Assembly: GCA_022825505.1 (NCBI GenBank)
Contig: JAJDWR010000002.1
Coordinates: 1-58,324 of the forward strand
Reading direction: 5' to 3'
DNA from: Gammaproteobacteria bacterium
GTDB taxonomy: Bacteria > Pseudomonadota > Gammaproteobacteria > Steroidobacterales > Rariloculaceae
DNA length: 58,324 nucleotides
Under the pieces are notes generated by a model. The model had not been told where the DNA came from. It searched no databases and was given only the letters and a program-made list of their open reading frames with translations. Of this stretch, positions 9,901 through 18,186 are shown one piece after another. Each line of letters begins with the position of its first letter. The first letter of the stretch is position 1. A program made the position numbers and the translations under genes.

Positions 9901-11113
9901 GAGGCTGGGAGACACCTTGCTCGCTCGTCTGGGAGGCCACGTGTACCGAGTCACTTGGCGATTTGACACCATTCCGTTGTCCTTCAAGGAACGGGAACCG
10001 GTCGGGATCGAACAGCCTACCCTTCCGCGCGACGAACGAGAGTCCAGCATGCCGGCCGCCACCGTAGATCAGCCGGAACAGGGCGAGTAGTTGTGGCCAA
10101 GCGCCGAAACGCTGGTCCATGGTGTCGGGCCAGGCCGCTGCATCCCCACGCAGGCGCGCGAACAGACCGCCCAGCGAATAGTGCTGCTGGTACACGGGGT
10201 GATCGGGCATGAGGCCCCGGTCCTCAGCGTATAGCGCGAATACCAGCCGCATGAGCGTCGTGATGAGCCCACCGTAGAGGTGCTCTGGATCGCGCCTCGC
10301 CAGCTCCGTCACCGTTGCATCGCCTCGCGCTTCGGCCGAGACAAAGCCCCGCAGCAGTTCGTGGAGCGCGGCAAGCACCTGGCGGGATAGTTTCGTGGAG
10401 ACTTCCGCCTGTGCGTCGCGGCTGCTGGCCAGCAACGCCGGCAATCGGGCTTCCGGAGGGCTGGTGAAGAGAGCCTCCGCCGACAGAAGCATGTCGAACG
10501 CGGCTAGGATTGGCCTGCCGGCGGGAAGCGCCATCTGCGAGAACTCGAATGTCAGGTGCCCCGACGACTCGCCTCCGGGCGCATGGATGAGACGGATGCG
10601 CTCGTCGGTGCAAAGCAGCCCCAGCGGATTGCCCGTCTCACGCAATAGCCGCTCGAAGCGCGCATTGCGGGTGGCGTTCCAACCGGAGCTGTCGTCAGGC
10701 GGTTTGTCGAAATCTGCTCCGCTTTCCTCGACTCGGACCAGCATTGTCCATGTCGTTTTCGTGTCGTCGTCCGCCGGCACGGCCCAGGTCGGCGAGAGCA
10801 CCACCTGCAATTCGGGAAGTGCGATTTCGAGTTCGTCCCGGTGGGTGGAGGCATCCACGAGGTCGGCTTCCTCCCAACCTAGGAAGTCCGTGAAGATTCG
10901 GCGCAGGTCGCGCGCGCGCCAGCGCCGCGTCGCGCCTTCACCGTCCTCCACGAGGAGTCCCTTAAACTCCCGCTGACGCCCGGAGATGTTGCGGTCCGGC
11001 ACGACCTGGGCATCCACCATGACGCTCGGGGAGACCACGAGGCCCACGGGCTGAACGAAACCAAGCCACTCCTGGTGGGCGAAGATGAGGTTTCGGCGCT
11101 GTCGGTCCGCCAC
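6947..11113 (-). CDS. drmMI: DISARM adenine methyltransferase DrmMI
   Basis: A 1388-residue N6-adenine methyltransferase. SGSHYTPRSLTEPIV precedes SAM motif I (LDPATGSGAFLVE, about 639-651) and the catalytic NPPF is at 877-880. A C-terminal target-recognition-like part contains PYIGGKEIN. The large N-terminal region (1-590) resembles the long helical module of Eco57I/BREX-type methylases, and residues about 380-450 look disordered. In class 1 DISARM this enzyme marks host DNA as self. The start is GTG, 2 nt after the drmD stop, and its end overlaps drmA. It is placed before drmA, as in canonical class 1 loci. Confidence 0.94.
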   Translation of the reverse strand: MADRQRRNLIFAHQEWLGFVQPVGLVVSPSVMVDAQVVPDRNISGRQREFKGLLVEDGEGATRRWRARDLRRIFTDFLGWEEADLVDASTHRDELEIALPELQVVLSPTWAVPADDDTKTTWTMLVRVEESGADFDKPPDDSSGWNATRNARFERLLRETGNPLGLLCTDERIRLIHAPGGESSGHLTFEFSQMALPAGRPILAAFDMLLSAEALFTSPPEARLPALLASSRDAQAEVSTKLSRQVLAALHELLRGFVSAEARGDATVTELARRDPEHLYGGLITTLMRLVFALYAEDRGLMPDHPVYQQHYSLGGLFARLRGDAAAWPDTMDQRFGAWPQLLALFRLIYGGGRHAGLSFVARKGRLFDPDRFPFLEGQRNGVKSPSDSVHVASQTSEQGVSQPLRVAEAAPTPYRAHDGVPDNADYPQPASPDDSTRKAAILPFPGRRAVRATPPIPMVPDATVWKVLQALMVLDGERLSYRTLDVEQIGSVYEAVMGFRVEMTTGRSIAVASPKRTGAAVIVDLDGLLALDGSKRAKTLQDATGRKVTGKPLAALRKAPTVADLVAALDRVVDRAATPDVVPAGTPVLQPTDERRRSGSHYTPRSLTEPIVSEALRPILERLGPNARPEDILDLKVLDPATGSGAFLVEACRQLSSRLVEAWNIHGGPTDLSVDEDELLHARRLVAQRCLYGVDRNPMAIDLARLSIWLITLAEDHEFTFIDHALRHGDSLVGLTRRQIEGFHWAAEARTFQFGTETLEVLRHVEQVSELRQIIRELGDESTDRELRELLDQADLELQNIRRVAALVLLAFFKGGKVKERETRRLSYANLLLEEGQEEAVSRAEAKLPVTPFHWELEFPEVFERVNPGFDAVVGNPPFAGKNTVVAANPAGYPDWLKQVHAESHGNSDLVAHFFRRAFKLLRDGGAFGLIATNTIGQGDTRSTGLRWICEHDGQIYRSQRRLKWPGDAAVVVSVVHVAKGEYCGLRMLDGQNVEQITAFLFHDGGHGDPARLKANARKSFQGSIILGMGFTFDDKDRKGVATSLAEMKRLMGENPRNREVVFPYIGGKEINSSPTHAHHRYVINFRDWPLRRTDLGATWRDAKVQQRREWLRDGIVPLDYPEPVAEDWPELLSIVEDKVRPQRNALPQKNSINRDAAKRWWRFLAYRQGLNAAVEDLDRTLIVSRVGQHASIAFVPSPMVYADSTVIFPFNTYAAYCTLQSRPHEIWARFFASSMKDDLRYTPSDCFETFPFPPDWETHPVLEAAGEAYFDFRAALMIENDEGMTKTYNRFHDTVERDPRIATLRQLHAAMDRAVLEAYGWTDIPTDCEFLLDYEIDEETWGKKKKPWRYRWPDEVRDKVLARLLALNAERATEERMAGNRGQHLS

Positions 11114-11115
11114 GG

Positions 11116-14100
11116 CTAACCCGTCCGAGGCCAGAGATAGACGAGGCCGATGGGGTCGACGCGGACGGCGCGGACTCCGTAGGTATCGGCGATGCGCTGA
11201 GGTTCGGTCGTGAGTTCATCTTCAATGGCCGCAAGCCGTCGATTCCAGGCGCGGCGATCCGCCTCGCGCTGACGCCGTTCGGCGTCGTCGAATTCGAAGG
11301 TCATTTGCCGATCGTCCTTGCCGGCGGCCTCGGCGATCCTCTTGCGTTGACGTTTGAGCAGTTCGGTCATGCTGCGCTGCTCGGCATCCGATCGTTCGGC
11401 CAAGCGCTGCTTGGCCTGCTCGGCGACATCGGTCGCACGGCGCTCCAGGTGCGGCAGCAGGTCGCCGATGTCGACCGGGGCCGCAATCGCGAGACGTTCG
11501 CGGACCCGCTCCGGGACGCTGCTTCGGCCCGCCTCGTCGAGCGCGGTCTGGAGCGATGTCAGTGTGGTTTGCTCACCCGCCCGGCCGTACGGTGCGAGCG
11601 GTTCGCTCCGCCGGTCCGGATCGATCCAGCGTGCCGTCACCGGCACAATCTCCTCGTGGAGGCGAGCGGCGCGCGGCCCGTACACGGCAAGCCGACCGAG
11701 CAGCACGACTCGCGGTACCGCATCGGCAGCTGCGGTCAGGCAGGCCTTGGACAAATCGTGGTGAATCAGCCCCTGCGAGGTGAATCGGCCGAGCAGGCGC
11801 CGGGCCACACGGTGTTCGAGATGAAGCTGCACGGCGTTTTCGCCGAGCCGGCCCGTATCCTCGAACGCGACCGGGCGGATGGCAGCCCGGCGCCGCCATT
11901 CGCCCAGACTCTCGCCGCGCTGCCGGCGTGCGCGCAAGGTATCCAGTGCCGCGGTCCAGCCGGAATCGCTGGCGAGCGCGCGGTTTTCCGCAGGGAAAGA
12001 GAAGCGGCGCGGGGTGTCGGGCGGTGTTTCGCCATCTTCGTCAAGCTCCACGATACCGGGCGCACCGGCGAGCCGCAGACTCATCGACAGCGTGCTACGA
12101 AATTGCCGCGCCGTGATGCCGATGTGGGTGCGCGAGCGTTCAAGGCGGTTTCGCAGCCGGTCGACTTCGTCGCGAAGCCTGTCCTGGCGCAGGCGTGCGT
12201 CCTCCAGTTCATCTTCGACGGTCCTCTGCCGCTCGCCGGCGGAGAGATTTCCGAGGTCGATCATCAGGCTTTGGATGCTGTCGCGACGCATGCCCTGGGC
12301 ACCGATCATCCGCGTGGCGCGATCCTCAATGACTTTCGCGACGCTGCCGAGTTCATCGCGGATCTTTTCGACCTTGCTCACCAAGACCTGCAGGACCCGA
12401 TCTTCATTCCGCTGCTTGAATATGAAATACCGGCAGAACACCTCGTCTGCGGGCTGCAACTTGCGATCGATACGCCCGTTGCGTTGGTCGAGACGGCTTG
12501 GGTTCCACGGCAGATCGAAATGGAACAGGTCGTGGCAATGGCGCTGCAGGTTGAGGCCTTCGCGCGCCGCGTCCGTCGCGATGAGAATACGCAAGGGATG
12601 GTCGCCCGGCTCGGTGTTGAAGGCATGCTTGATATCTTCCCGCCGTTGGCGTGACGTCATGCCGGTAAAGGTCCCGATTCGCTCGTTGGCTCTTTCGGAG
12701 TGCCCGATGGCCTCCTCCAGGCAACGCTGAAGCCATCGACGAGTGTCCTCGTACTCGGTGAAGATCAGGAGACGACGGTGGTTCCACTGCGGGACCCTGG
12801 CTTGATCCAGGGTGAGAACAGGACACATGTGTGCGTGGATCCACTCGACGAGCTTCCGCACGCGCGGATCCGCATCGTAGCGGTGCGCCTCGGCAATCTC
12901 GTGCATTTCTTCGACCAGGGCTAGTTCGCGCACCAACGCTGCGCGCGTGTCCTCGCGGCTGCTGTCGGTGGATGCGGCCGTGGCGGTCGTCATCAGCTCG
13001 GCAAACTCGTTTTCCCGCAGGTCGATTACGTCGCCCTCGACAGCCGTGTGGGTTTCAATGAGCGTATCGGGCTCGTCTTCAACGTCGGAAATTTCGGCGT
13101 CGGGGTCCTGGCCTGCCGTCAGTTGTTCGAGTTCGGCTTGTTGCGCTTCGGTAACCGCAAGGGCTTCGGTGACTCGCTCCAGCGCGCGTTCGACGCTTTT
13201 GCGATGCACTGCCAGCGTTTTCGCGAATGCCTCAATGGAAGAGAGCAAGCGCTTTTGCAGCCCGCCGATCGCCAGTGCTCCCGCAGTCTGCTGTGAACGC
13301 GGTTCTTTCTTGAGTCGCTTTTCCCGTTCAAGCCGATATGACTCGAGCAGCGTGGGCAGCACAAGTTCGGGTGAGTCCGCTGGTAGTCCGTCGATCTCGA
13401 CAGGATCCACGTTGCGTTTCGGAAACCCGCCTTCGAGTTGCCGAATATCCGATTTGAGCCGTCGCACCAGCACTTCGTCGAGTTGCCCCTTCAGCACGCG
13501 CACGCCGCGGCAGAATCGCTGCGGATCGAGGATTTCGAGCAGCGCGGAGAAGCTGTTCGAATGCCCGTTGTGCGGCGTTGCCGACAGGAACAGGCGATGC
13601 TCGAAGCGTGGCGCAATGTCGCGAATGGCACGGGTGATCTGGGAGTCGATGGCGTACCGCGCGCCGCTGGCGGGTGCGGCGTGGTGCGCCTCGTCGAGAA
13701 TCAGCAGGGACTGGGGAGCGAATTCACCCAGCCAATCGCGCAAGCCAGAAGCGTAGGTCTCGTCCACGAGAAGCCGGTGGGAGATCAGGAAGCGCGAATG
13801 GGTGGTCCAGGGGTTGACGGAAAAACCGCGTTCGCGACGCATCCGGGTCACATACATTCGGTCAAGAATGGCGAAAGTTAAACCGAAACGTGCCTCCATC
13901 TCGTCCTGCCACTGCTCGAGCATGGCCGGGGGGCAAGCTACGACGATTCGGTCAATCCGGCGGCGCAACAGCAGTTCACGGGCGATGAGCCCGGCCTCGA
14001 TAGTCTTGCCAAGCCCGACATCGTCGGCGATGAACAGGTTGACGCGCGGCAGGCGGAGCGCCTTTCGGAGCGGATCGAGTTGGTAGGCGTCGATGCGGAT

Positions 14101-14427
14101 GCCGGCGCGGAACGGCGCTTGAAAGAGATTGGGGTCGGTCGCGGTCACGCAGTTCCACGATAGCGTGCGCAGATAGGCGGCGAAGAGTGCCGGGTCGTCA
14201 AAGCCCTTTCGCGCGACCGCAGACCAGCCGTCGTCCTCAAGTACCTGGGCGTCGAGCTCGTGCTCCCACAGGACCGATAGCGACTCCCCCTGCGCATCGT
14301 CGTCAAGGCAGGACAGATCGACCAGCATAGCCTCGCCGGGCGATGGTGGCCGCGCCACGTTTTCCACGAGGTAACGGCGCTGACGTACCAGTGCGATTCG
14401 CCCGGGCTCTGGAGAAAGCGCAGTCAT
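11116..14427 (-). CDS. drmD: DISARM SNF2-like helicase DrmD
   Basis: A 1103-residue SNF2-family DNA translocase. Walker A is DDVGLGKT (about 135-142), the DEAH box is at 245-248 and LSATPHNG at 281-288. The C-terminal RecA half carries LLIFTEYEDTRRWL, ATDAAREGLNLQ and the arginine-finger motif DQRNGRIDR. DrmD together with DrmMI defines class 1 DISARM. I start it at the ATG that overlaps the stop of the preceding 65-codon gene (ATGA). The open frame runs 14 codons further to a GTG, but that would require a long overlap. No clear Shine-Dalgarno is visible, consistent with translational coupling. Confidence 0.93.
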   Translation of the reverse strand: MTALSPEPGRIALVRQRRYLVENVARPPSPGEAMLVDLSCLDDDAQGESLSVLWEHELDAQVLEDDGWSAVARKGFDDPALFAAYLRTLSWNCVTATDPNLFQAPFRAGIRIDAYQLDPLRKALRLPRVNLFIADDVGLGKTIEAGLIARELLLRRRIDRIVVACPPAMLEQWQDEMEARFGLTFAILDRMYVTRMRRERGFSVNPWTTHSRFLISHRLLVDETYASGLRDWLGEFAPQSLLILDEAHHAAPASGARYAIDSQITRAIRDIAPRFEHRLFLSATPHNGHSNSFSALLEILDPQRFCRGVRVLKGQLDEVLVRRLKSDIRQLEGGFPKRNVDPVEIDGLPADSPELVLPTLLESYRLEREKRLKKEPRSQQTAGALAIGGLQKRLLSSIEAFAKTLAVHRKSVERALERVTEALAVTEAQQAELEQLTAGQDPDAEISDVEDEPDTLIETHTAVEGDVIDLRENEFAELMTTATAASTDSSREDTRAALVRELALVEEMHEIAEAHRYDADPRVRKLVEWIHAHMCPVLTLDQARVPQWNHRRLLIFTEYEDTRRWLQRCLEEAIGHSERANERIGTFTGMTSRQRREDIKHAFNTEPGDHPLRILIATDAAREGLNLQRHCHDLFHFDLPWNPSRLDQRNGRIDRKLQPADEVFCRYFIFKQRNEDRVLQVLVSKVEKIRDELGSVAKVIEDRATRMIGAQGMRRDSIQSLMIDLGNLSAGERQRTVEDELEDARLRQDRLRDEVDRLRNRLERSRTHIGITARQFRSTLSMSLRLAGAPGIVELDEDGETPPDTPRRFSFPAENRALASDSGWTAALDTLRARRQRGESLGEWRRRAAIRPVAFEDTGRLGENAVQLHLEHRVARRLLGRFTSQGLIHHDLSKACLTAAADAVPRVVLLGRLAVYGPRAARLHEEIVPVTARWIDPDRRSEPLAPYGRAGEQTTLTSLQTALDEAGRSSVPERVRERLAIAAPVDIGDLLPHLERRATDVAEQAKQRLAERSDAEQRSMTELLKRQRKRIAEAAGKDDRQMTFEFDDAERRQREADRRAWNRRLAAIEDELTTEPQRIADTYGVRAVRVDPIGLVYLWPRTG

Positions 14428-14621
14428 GCAGTTGAGCCGTTGGTGCATACTTGGATCGCAGCGCAACACACCATCAGCGCATCGATCGACAGGCTCTCGG
14501 CTAGCGTCATGCCTTTGGCCAGCATTCTTGGGTAATCCTCAACGAGCACGGGTAGCGCCGCCACGACCCAAATTTCGTTCTCCGACAGATGCGCCCTGCA
14601 GATGCTGGCACACTTCGCCAC
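14424..14621 (-). CDS. Unrecognised 65-residue protein inside the DISARM operon
   Basis: I do not recognise this family. The sequence is mostly helical in character (VAALPVLVEDYPRMLAKG, then MTLAESLSIDALMVC) with four cysteines and no obvious membrane segment or catalytic motif. The case for a real gene is positional. Its GTG overlaps the stop of the GmrSD-like gene by one base (TAGTG) and its TGA overlaps the drmD ATG (ATGA), filling the gap between them exactly. Such tiling is improbable for a chance frame and matches the other junctions of this operon. It could be a regulator, an adaptor or an immunity-like factor; the sequence does not say which. Confidence 0.6.
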   Translation of the reverse strand: MAKCASICRAHLSENEIWVVAALPVLVEDYPRMLAKGMTLAESLSIDALMVCCAAIQVCTNGSTA

Positions 14622-16369
14622 TATATGGAGTTTACCAATTCGGCAATGCGATGCTGCAAGCGTTCGCGACGCGCTTCGTAGAATTCAGAGAACTCAGTGA
14701 CACCTTCGGGTATCTTCCCAAGGAGATATAGCTTTTGGTAATGGCGGCGTGAATCTGGCTCAGGATATTGTGCTTCAATCCACTCTGAGGGCAATTTCGC
14801 TCGCTTTTCGAGATTGACCGCCCCTTCCAGCAATTGGAGATTTCCTATGCGATTGGCTCGGTCCGCCATTTCATCAATTTGCTCTTCATCGATACCTGCG
14901 GCGCGCAAACGACCAGGGGTAAAACGGCTCTTCGGAAACACATGATCGATGTGGAATTGATGAGTCCGACAATCGATTAATGGCGACAGCAACGTCAATA
15001 GAGCAAAGGTGCGCCGATCGGTAAATCCCATGTCGGCAAGATCTTCAATTTCTTCCGGCGAGAATTCTAGGCTCTTCGCTCGTTGAGCCATTTTCCGCCG
15101 CAGCTCAGAGGCGGGAAAATGTTCGTCGCCTGCTTCGCGGATAACTTCACGGAGAGCCGTGAGCAAGGTGTCCAAACCGCTGCCCCAAATACCGGAAGCC
15201 TTCAAGATTGACCGAATCAACCAGCCTCGTATCGCTCCGCGATCATCGGCGTATCTCGCGTGGGAATCGAAGTCGTTTGGGGCACCAATCCGATAGATGT
15301 AGTAGGCAATCGGCAACAGAGCACTTGCCGCACGAATGCTCTTGCCATTGAACCCAAAGCCAGTAACCAACTGAACTGTCTCGATCAGCGCATCGCGGAT
15401 TTCTGGCCAGTGCGTTTCGAGCACTGCCATATTGGCGTGGGTGAAATTGCGAACTTGAAAGCCGACGCTTGCGATGTCGGTCAACATTAGCCCGGCTTTC
15501 AGCACGAAATCTTTCGTCAGTCCCAGTCCCGGACCAATTCCGTTCAAGTCGTCAACGAGTTGATGGACTTCCTTGCGAGCGTCTCGATTGCTCCATTGAG
15601 AAGTCGCAATACTTAGCAAGAGATCCGAATACGATAGGGTTGTACCGCCGCTGTTGCGGCGAATAAAGATATTGAGGACGTGCTCGATGTCTTGGTTCTT
15701 TTCTTCGTAGTAGGAAACTGTGGGTTCCTTATGGATCACCTGGTGAAGTCGATCAAGCACTCGGAAAGCACTTTTCTGCTGCTGGGCTTTGAGATCCTTG
15801 TCCAAAAGCCAGTCGAGCATGTCTGGTCCAGATTGCATATTCAGGATGTCCGATACCCTGAACCATAGTCGATCTTGATTCCGACCGATTCTGTCCTCTT
15901 CGACGAATTCAAACGAATATCGGTTCCCCTCTTCATCACGAATTGTTTCCGCCAGAAGGTCCAATGCGAGAACTCGGCGGGGGAATGCATCGGGACTGCT
16001 CCACCACTTGTAGGGGCGCTTTACGGCCATTGCTCCTCGCAACCCAATATTGAAGGCGGTCAAACGTTGCTGACCATCCAATACGGCCATGATTTGATGG
16101 TTGGGCATTGGTCCGAGATCTGGGCAGTGTGGATTGTCGCGCTGGTGGTAGTCGCGCACGAATCCATAATAGCGATAGTCCGCCGAACGTTCCGGCTCAA
16201 TGCGCCAAAACAAGAAGTCACCGAATGGGTATCCCTGCATGAGGCTGTCGAACAATTTGCATATCTGCTCTGGGCTCCACACAAACTCACGTTGAATCGC
16301 TGGTAGCACGTATGCATTCGAAGCGACGCTGTCCAATGCATCCTTGATGGTTCCGCCCTGTTGGTACAT
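14621..16369 (-). CDS. GmrSD-like DUF262/DUF1524 protein
   Basis: A 582-residue protein with an N-terminal DUF262 domain: LPAIQREFVWSPEQICKLFDSL, YPFGDFLFW, then the ParB-like LDGQQRLTAF near residues 97-106. The C-terminal DUF1524 HNH-type nuclease has HIDHVFPKS at 473-481 and NRIGNLQLL downstream. This is the architecture of GmrSD-type, modification-dependent (type IV) restriction enzymes, in which DUF262 hydrolyses nucleotide and DUF1524 cuts DNA. The ATG has a good Shine-Dalgarno (GAGGA, about 9 nt upstream). It is the first gene of the DISARM transcription unit. Base composition is lower in GC than the drm genes, suggesting a separate origin. Confidence 0.85.
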   Translation of the reverse strand: MYQQGGTIKDALDSVASNAYVLPAIQREFVWSPEQICKLFDSLMQGYPFGDFLFWRIEPERSADYRYYGFVRDYHQRDNPHCPDLGPMPNHQIMAVLDGQQRLTAFNIGLRGAMAVKRPYKWWSSPDAFPRRVLALDLLAETIRDEEGNRYSFEFVEEDRIGRNQDRLWFRVSDILNMQSGPDMLDWLLDKDLKAQQQKSAFRVLDRLHQVIHKEPTVSYYEEKNQDIEHVLNIFIRRNSGGTTLSYSDLLLSIATSQWSNRDARKEVHQLVDDLNGIGPGLGLTKDFVLKAGLMLTDIASVGFQVRNFTHANMAVLETHWPEIRDALIETVQLVTGFGFNGKSIRAASALLPIAYYIYRIGAPNDFDSHARYADDRGAIRGWLIRSILKASGIWGSGLDTLLTALREVIREAGDEHFPASELRRKMAQRAKSLEFSPEEIEDLADMGFTDRRTFALLTLLSPLIDCRTHQFHIDHVFPKSRFTPGRLRAAGIDEEQIDEMADRANRIGNLQLLEGAVNLEKRAKLPSEWIEAQYPEPDSRRHYQKLYLLGKIPEGVTEFSEFYEARRERLQHRIAELVNSI

Positions 16370-16409
16370 CCTGTTTCCTCATGTGTGCGGCAGGCCGCCG
16401 AGCGCACGG

Positions 16410-16440
16410 AGTATAGACGACGGTGCTTGTTCAACGACAA
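16410..16440 (-). promoter_or_regulatory. Candidate promoter of the DISARM operon
   Basis: On the minus strand a TATACT hexamer (16415-16410) lies about 40 nt upstream of the first ATG of the operon. A weak TTGTCG sits 19 nt further upstream. The -10 matches consensus at 5 of 6 positions; the -35 is poor and the spacing long. This is the best candidate in the leader, not a firm call. Confidence 0.35.
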
Positions 16441-16589
16441 TGGTTTGCCACAGTTAGCCTTCCGGGCCCAGCTTGTTCATATAGGCGAGGCTGAGCTGCT
16501 TTCTTCAGGTCAATCCAGCCAGTCGAACGAAAACAAAGCCAGTTTGCATCCTGACAGTTTGCCCACTAGTTCCATCAAACCGTATGCGT

Positions 16590-16770
16590 CCCCCAAGACC
16601 CAGCACGCCTTCCACCCGCCCCACCACCCGCATCACCCGATACACGTCGACGGCATCCACCCCCGTTTCCAAACTGACGAACCCGGACAGCTACGTCTGC
16701 AACTTCGACCGGACTCCATCCCTGCGGCAAACAATGAAGGCCACCAATTCAGCCCCGATCTCCCGCAGCG
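16590..16770 (-). pseudogene. Relic A: C-terminal fragment of a zincin gene
   Basis: This stretch aligns base by base with the 3' part of the intact zincin gene at 26861-27727 (around 26880-27060), in the same orientation, with substitutions and small indels. Decoded on the minus strand it gives remnants such as EIGAELVAF and GVDAVDVYRVMR, matching EIEAESVAY and TVDVYQVMR of the intact protein. There is no start, no HExxH motif and no long frame. An adjoining 71-base block (16752-16822) also recurs at 22817-22887. Confidence 0.7.
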
Positions 16771-16822
16771 GACCGGATCGCCAGCGCCCGAACGCCTTCC
16801 CTGCGCAGCCGCAGCCGCCCGT

Positions 16823-17192
16823 CTACGCCGGCTTGCGCGCGTGTACCAGGAAGCTCGGTGTGAAGATGCCGAGTTCGCCCGCTTCGACGAGTGCATCCGC
16901 GGCAACATTGAGAAATCGGGCGGCCTCCGATGTCCCGGCGGGCGCCAGGCGCAGCCGTTCGAGTACACCGGTAACCCCTGCCGTCAGGGCACGGCCTGCC
17001 GGAATGCGGGCGAGCGACGATAACGACTTCTCTCCCCTGAAGGGCCATGTACCAGGGCGTTGCAGGATGACCGTACTCCGCTTGCCGGTCGACTGCTTCG
17101 ATGACCTCAAAGCCGGCGCTTCGCACGGCCTCGACGTACTCGCCCGCGGTCAGCAGCTCGGGTGTTGCGTTGTGTCGTTCGATGCGTGCCCG
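16823..17192 (-). pseudogene. Relic A: C-terminal part of a sterol-methyltransferase-like gene
   Basis: Two minus-strand frames must be joined to read it. One gives SAGFEVIEAVDRQAEYGHP and WYMALQGRE; the other gives TGVLERLRLAPAGTSEAARF, ADALVEAGELGIFTP and ends HARKPA. This is the C-terminal end of SAM-dependent sterol 24-C-methyltransferase-like proteins. The 122 bases 17071-17192 recur at 22884-23005 with about five mismatches. A frameshift and the missing N-terminal half make it non-functional. Confidence 0.72.
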
Positions 17193-17271
17193 TCGTCGCA
17201 GAGTTCCGTTCCCGGCAAGGTTGTTGACGGATGTTGCCGAGCTTCTGCATTAAATCATCAGTTTCTGCCCC

Positions 17272-17299
17272 TTGACAGGGTTAGGCGGGCAGATATTCT
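17272..17299 (+). promoter_or_regulatory. Strong sigma-70-like promoter
   Basis: A perfect -35 TTGACA (17272-17277) is followed after 16 nt by TATTCT (17294-17299). It lies 83 nt upstream of the ATG at 17383 and points at the two-gene hypothetical unit. It is among the best promoter matches in the window. Confidence 0.6.
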
Positions 17300-17382
17300 G
17301 ATGCAATCCGTCTGACAAACAACCGGTTGGAACACTGCGATGCCTTTCGAGGCTCGCTCAAATTGTGGAAGTGGCTGATGAC

Positions 17383-17754
17383 ATGAACTCTGATCTGCGA
17401 GCGGCATTGCGGGATCTGGACGCTGCCGAAGGGGAAGCGCTGGAGGAAGGTTTTCCCGTACCGTCCAGAATGGCGCGGGAGAATGCCCGCCGGCTGTTGC
17501 AAGCCATGCACCGAATCTCGGGCCGCCGCCTTGAGGTTTATCCCACGCCGGACGGAGAGGTCGCCATTGATGCGCCGGGTGGGCAGGGGCGCTCGGTCTT
17601 GCTGCTATGCGATTCCGAAGGCGGCGCTCTTTGCCTGGTCAACATGAACGGCAAGCACCGGCGCGCGCGCTATGCGGACTCGAATGGCCTTCCCGACGGC
17701 TTCGTCCGCGAAGCATTGGCCGAACTCAAACAGCAAGACGAACTTGCGGCGTGA
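17383..17754 (+). CDS. Conserved-looking hypothetical protein, first of a pair
   Basis: A 123-residue soluble protein of unknown function. It begins MNSDLRAALRDLDAAEGEAL and contains ENARRLLQAMHRISGRRLEVYPTP, EVAIDAPGGQGRSVLLLCDS and LPDGFVREALAELKQQ. The layout (helix, then a beta-rich section with the phrase YPTPDGEVAIDAP) looks familiar from accessory regions of gammaproteobacteria, always with the gene that follows here; this is recollection, not a search. A GTG six codons upstream is an alternative start. Its TGA overlaps the next gene's GTG. A toxin-antitoxin-like or small defence pair is possible but unproven. Confidence 0.72.
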   Translation: MNSDLRAALRDLDAAEGEALEEGFPVPSRMARENARRLLQAMHRISGRRLEVYPTPDGEVAIDAPGGQGRSVLLLCDSEGGALCLVNMNGKHRRARYADSNGLPDGFVREALAELKQQDELAA

Positions 17755-17999
17755 CGGTCGAGATCGCTGATCGAATGGCGACCGCTCGATACAGGACATT
17801 CTATGGCTGGGCCGTCGTCACCGCCCGGAACGCGTCCACGAATGGGCGGCAGGTGATCGCCTCACCATTGCTGGACAACCCCTACCACGCGGACATCATC
17901 TTGCCCGACGCCGCAGTGGAGGACAGGGAAGAACAGAAACGCCACGCGCAGGAACTCGCTGACGCATCTGCTTGGCGCGGGCGACCTGGCGAGAACTGA
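17751..17999 (+). CDS. Conserved-looking hypothetical protein, second of a pair
   Basis: An 82-residue protein starting at a GTG that overlaps the previous stop (GTGA). Recognisable blocks are YRTFYGWAVVTARNA, PYHADIILPDAA and REEQKRHAQELADASAWRG. I know of no function. The tight coupling with the previous gene argues for joint action. The gene ends exactly where relic B begins, so its last bases may have been supplied by the junction and its natural C-terminus may be altered. Confidence 0.68.
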   Translation: MTVEIADRMATARYRTFYGWAVVTARNASTNGRQVIASPLLDNPYHADIILPDAAVEDREEQKRHAQELADASAWRGRPGEN

Positions 18000-18172
18000 C
18001 GAACCCGGACAGAAACATCTACGCCTTCGGCCGGACTCCATTCCCGTGGCAAACAAGGAAGGTCGCCGATTCAGCCTCGATATCCCGTTCCGGGCCGGAT
18101 CGTCATCTTGTCACTCCCTGCCGTCAGGGTACGGCCTGCCGGAATGCGGGCGAGCGACGATAACGACATAAG
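17995..18172 (-). pseudogene. Relic B: zincin fragment fused to methyltransferase fragment
   Basis: Bases 17995-18105 align with relic A 16673-16783 and with the intact zincin gene near 26965-27060. Bases 18116-18167 match 16976-17027 with a single mismatch, which is the C-terminal methyltransferase segment. Relic B is therefore the relic A arrangement with its middle deleted. No usable frame remains. Confidence 0.72.
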
Positions 18173-18186
18173 TAGATTCGGCTTCA

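Noticed and set aside
16361..17023. A plus-strand frame with RCLFNDNGLPQ, similar to RCLFNDAGQPPE in the PLD-like fragment at 23387-23911
   Set aside because: The similarity covers about a dozen residues, lies in the opposite orientation to the other relics and does not continue, so I treat it as chance.
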